The translations under genes were made by a program, and so were the position numbers. This document shows positions 6,920 to 8,967 of a stretch of 8,967 nucleotides of DNA, piece by piece (the first letter of the stretch is position 1; each line of letters begins with the position of its first letter). Source of the stretch: an uncultured Rhodocyclaceae bacterium (GTDB lineage Bacteria; Pseudomonadota; Gammaproteobacteria; Burkholderiales; Rhodocyclaceae). The stretch lies in assembly GCA_903950295.1 (NCBI GenBank), contig CAJBAP010000053.1, forward strand, positions 1 to 8,967, given 5' to 3'. Under the pieces are notes generated by a model. It was given only the letters and a program-made list of their open reading frames with translations, was not told the DNA's origin and did not search any database.

Positions 6920-7516
6920 TCAGTGAACCTTTTCCCAGCCGGTGATCATCGCCTTGATATGCGCTAGCGGTGTGGCGCCGGTCGTGGTCAGATAAACGTG
7001 GGCGATCACGAACAACAGCATCATGTAGGCGCCGAGCAGATGGCCCAGGGCAACATACGACAGGGACAAGCCACCCAACCCCCAAGCCGCCCACTGGTCG
7101 TAGAACAGGTAGAGCCAGCCAGTGGCCCAGATCAGCGGACCGACGAAGACCAGAATGAAGAGGTAGGCGAGCTTCTGCAGCGCGTTATGCTTGGTCAACT
7201 GCGTCAGGCGGTGCGGGTGCGGCGCACCCTTGAAGATACCGGAAAGGTAGTACTTCCCCATCGCCGTCACGTTTTTTGTGGATGGAATGTACTGCTTCCA
7301 CTCGCCGGTGGTGATGTGCCAGAAAATCGCAAACAGCCACAGGCCGATCAGCGTCCAGGCGCCGATGGTATGCAGGTTCACCGCTTTCTCGAAACCGAAG
7401 TTACCGTAGAGCCCGTGGACTTCGAAACCGGTCAGCATCAGGAAGAAGATCAGTGCGGCCTGCCCCCAGTGCCAGATGCGTTCGAAGATCTTGAAGATGT
7501 AAATTTGTTCGGACAT
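6920..7516 (-). CDS. Four-helix membrane cytochrome b (b561/FdnI-like)
   Basis: This 198-residue integral membrane protein has four hydrophobic helices at about residues 18-34, 48-68, 115-135 and 152-176. Histidines suited to binding heme b lie in or next to them: H16 in RIWHWGQ, H49 in NLHTIGAW, H67 in FWHITTGEW, H159, and H173 in VIAHVYLTTTG. The layout matches the cytochrome b subunits of formate dehydrogenases, Ni-Fe hydrogenases and thiosulfate reductases, which pass electrons between the quinone pool and a periplasmic partner. The loop motif HNALQKLAYL is typical of this group. The ATG at 7516 follows the cytochrome c gene by 11 bases, and its GAGGGA ribosome binding site overlaps that gene's TGA, so the two are coupled and probably form one complex. 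The terminator at 6872-6899 closes the operon. Confidence 0.88.
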   Translation of the reverse strand: MSEQIYIFKIFERIWHWGQAALIFFLMLTGFEVHGLYGNFGFEKAVNLHTIGAWTLIGLWLFAIFWHITTGEWKQYIPSTKNVTAMGKYYLSGIFKGAPHPHRLTQLTKHNALQKLAYLFILVFVGPLIWATGWLYLFYDQWAAWGLGGLSLSYVALGHLLGAYMMLLFVIAHVYLTTTGATPLAHIKAMITGWEKVH

Positions 7517-7527
7517 TTGAATTTCCC

Positions 7528-8967
7528 TCAGTGTTTCATGCTGGTGAAGATACGCAGTGCGCCGTGTCCCAGCATGGCGAGCAGCGTCAGCAGAGCGAGC
7601 AATTTGACGGCGTTATCGAGCAGCGGAATAGCGTCGCGGCCGGGCAGATAGACACCCTCGAGGCCTTCGAGGCGACCACCCTTGGTGTGGCATTCGTTGC
7701 AAGCGACGGCCTTGTCCTTGGGCGCCACCATGTGGGTGATCGGCCAGTACATTTCCGTCGAGATGAAGTCCACCTTGCCCGAGAAGGGCGCGCCGGTGTT
7801 CTGCATGCCGGTAGTGATGGCCTTTTCCCATTGGAGGTTCTTCCAGAAACCGGTGTCGTCGTTACCCGCCGTGTGGGGGGTGACGAGCGTCTTGTTTTCA
7901 GGATCGTAAGGCTGCTTGCCACGCATGATCTTCATCGGCCAGATCAGCGACTTGCCATCGGTCGGGCTACCGCCAATCTTGTTGATGCCGATCGGCTTGT
8001 CGCTCTTTTCGATCTTGTCACCGATCAGGGTGTAGGTGACTTCACCGTTGAACCAGCGATACTCGGGCTTGACGTTGGTACCCATCACAAAATCGCCCTT
8101 GTGCGACGCATAGACGACATGCCCGTGCTCATCCTTCGTGGAAAACTGCTTGCCATCCTTGTCGAGCTTGCCGGCGGTTGACCAGTCCCAGACCATCTTG
8201 GTGGGAATGCCGCCGCGCGCGAACGCCGGAATATGGCAGGTCTGGCAGGCGATTTTGTTGGCATGGTGGTTGAGACGCTCGGCCTGCTTGGCTTTCTTGT
8301 GCGGCGTATTGTCGTGGCAGGCGACGCAGGTGGCGGGATTGCCCTCCTTGGCCTTGCCGCGCACGTGCGCGCCACCCTTGTCGATGGCGGTGGGGGTGTA
8401 GCGACTGCCCGGCACATCATGGCTCGAGGTCTTGTGACAGGTGCCGCAGGTGAAATCGAGGCCTGCCGCGTCCATGTGGATATCCACCTCGGCATCAGGT
8501 GCCGCCAGCGAGGTATCCATGTCGCCGTGCTTGACGCCGTCGCCGCCGCCGCCGCTGAAGTGGCAAGCGCCGCAGGTGTCGCGGCTGGTCTTGCCGACCT
8601 TCTGCGCCACCTTGGACAGATCGACCGGCTTGAGTATCTTGCCGGAGCCCGGCGGCAGTTCTATCGGCGCGCCCACCACCGGATTTCCGGCAAGGCCAGG
8701 CGGCTTCGAATAAGTGCCTGTCGTATCGTGGCAGACCACGCAGTCGACGTTTTCTTCCTTGGTGAAGTCGAAATTCTTGTCTTTCCAGCCGTAACCGACG
8801 TGACAGGCGGTACAGGCGGCATAGTTCGAGGAAATCGAGATGCAGAAATTGTTGATGACGTTCTTCTTGCCCAGCTTCTGCTTATTGTCGGGATTCATGA
8901 ACTCCCAGGTCCAGTGCTTGGTGCGATGCACCTGCCGGGCGGCCTCGGTATGGCAGGTCAGGCAAGC
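7528..8967 (-). CDS. Octaheme c-type cytochrome, tetrathionate reductase (OTR) family, 5' end outside the window
   Basis: The frame runs through the right edge; 479 residues are visible and the signal peptide is missing. Eight CxxCH heme c motifs can be read: CLTCH (8950-8964, at the edge), CTACH (8800-8814), CVVCH (8728-8742), CGACH (8560-8574), CGTCH (8434-8448), CVACH (8314-8328), CQTCH (8233-8247) and CNECH (7687-7701). The clustered seven, a gap of about 180 residues, then the eighth, together with KHWTWEF and GKKNVINNFCISIS, point to the octaheme tetrathionate reductase family. The Shewanella enzyme reduces tetrathionate, nitrite and hydroxylamine in vitro, and its physiological substrate is unsettled. 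A GTG in frame at 8931 is not a start, since a heme motif precedes it. The C-terminus carries a hydrophobic helix (LLDNAVKLLALLTLLAML) that would anchor the periplasmic domain. The cytochrome b gene follows at 11 bases and is the probable quinone-side partner. Direction of electron flow is not known. Confidence 0.88.
   Translation of the reverse strand, partial: ACLTCHTEAARQVHRTKHWTWEFMNPDNKQKLGKKNVINNFCISISSNYAACTACHVGYGWKDKNFDFTKEENVDCVVCHDTTGTYSKPPGLAGNPVVGAPIELPPGSGKILKPVDLSKVAQKVGKTSRDTCGACHFSGGGGDGVKHGDMDTSLAAPDAEVDIHMDAAGLDFTCGTCHKTSSHDVPGSRYTPTAIDKGGAHVRGKAKEGNPATCVACHDNTPHKKAKQAERLNHHANKIACQTCHIPAFARGGIPTKMVWDWSTAGKLDKDGKQFSTKDEHGHVVYASHKGDFVMGTNVKPEYRWFNGEVTYTLIGDKIEKSDKPIGINKIGGSPTDGKSLIWPMKIMRGKQPYDPENKTLVTPHTAGNDDTGFWKNLQWEKAITTGMQNTGAPFSGKVDFISTEMYWPITHMVAPKDKAVACNECHTKGGRLEGLEGVYLPGRDAIPLLDNAVKLLALLTLLAMLGHGALRIFTSMKH

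Noticed and set aside
7531..8181. Open frame on the plus strand (216 codons)
   Set aside because: It is antisense to the octaheme cytochrome, which is certain from its heme motifs.
8929..8931. GTG as the start of the octaheme cytochrome
   Set aside because: The frame continues to the window edge and a CLTCH heme motif lies upstream of this codon; a secreted cytochrome c also needs a signal peptide, which is absent here.

Overview
The window is GC-rich (about 60-70% in most genes), densely packed bacterial DNA. The gene content suggests a respiratory, probably betaproteobacterial chromosome: an octaheme tetrathionate-reductase-type cytochrome, a sigma-54 activator with a PAS domain, and an MTA-salvage operon. 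A Rhodocyclales-like or sulfur-metabolising relative is plausible, but this assignment is inference from gene content. No rRNA, tRNA, CRISPR array, insertion sequence or integrase was seen.

Layout. Positions 1-221 (+) hold the 3' end of an unidentified gene that converges on a minus-strand block (3626 down to 235). That block contains a TauE/SafE-type permease, then mtnP, apt and mtnA. The last three are tightly spaced and form a methylthioadenosine (MTA) salvage operon. MtnP phosphorolyses MTA to adenine and methylthioribose-1-phosphate, Apt turns the adenine into AMP, and MtnA isomerises the sugar phosphate. The permease diverges from a major facilitator transporter (3686-4906, +).

The middle of the window (about 5160-5520) falls to about 44% GC. 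It holds a small unrecognised gene (4940-5314, -) that diverges from a sigma-54-dependent activator (5533-6864, +) with a Cys-rich PAS sensor domain. Upstream of the small gene, at the correct distance from its ribosome binding site, is a near-consensus sigma-54 promoter (5348-5363, -), with imperfect palindromes about 70-100 bases further upstream. This looks like a self-contained sensor/activator plus target unit and is the most interesting part of the window.

The activator ends at a strong bidirectional hairpin terminator (6872-6899). Facing it is a minus-strand respiratory pair: an octaheme c-type cytochrome of the tetrathionate reductase family (5' end outside the window, all eight CxxCH motifs visible, C-terminal membrane anchor) and a four-helix cytochrome b. 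Together they would form a quinone-linked periplasmic electron-transfer module.
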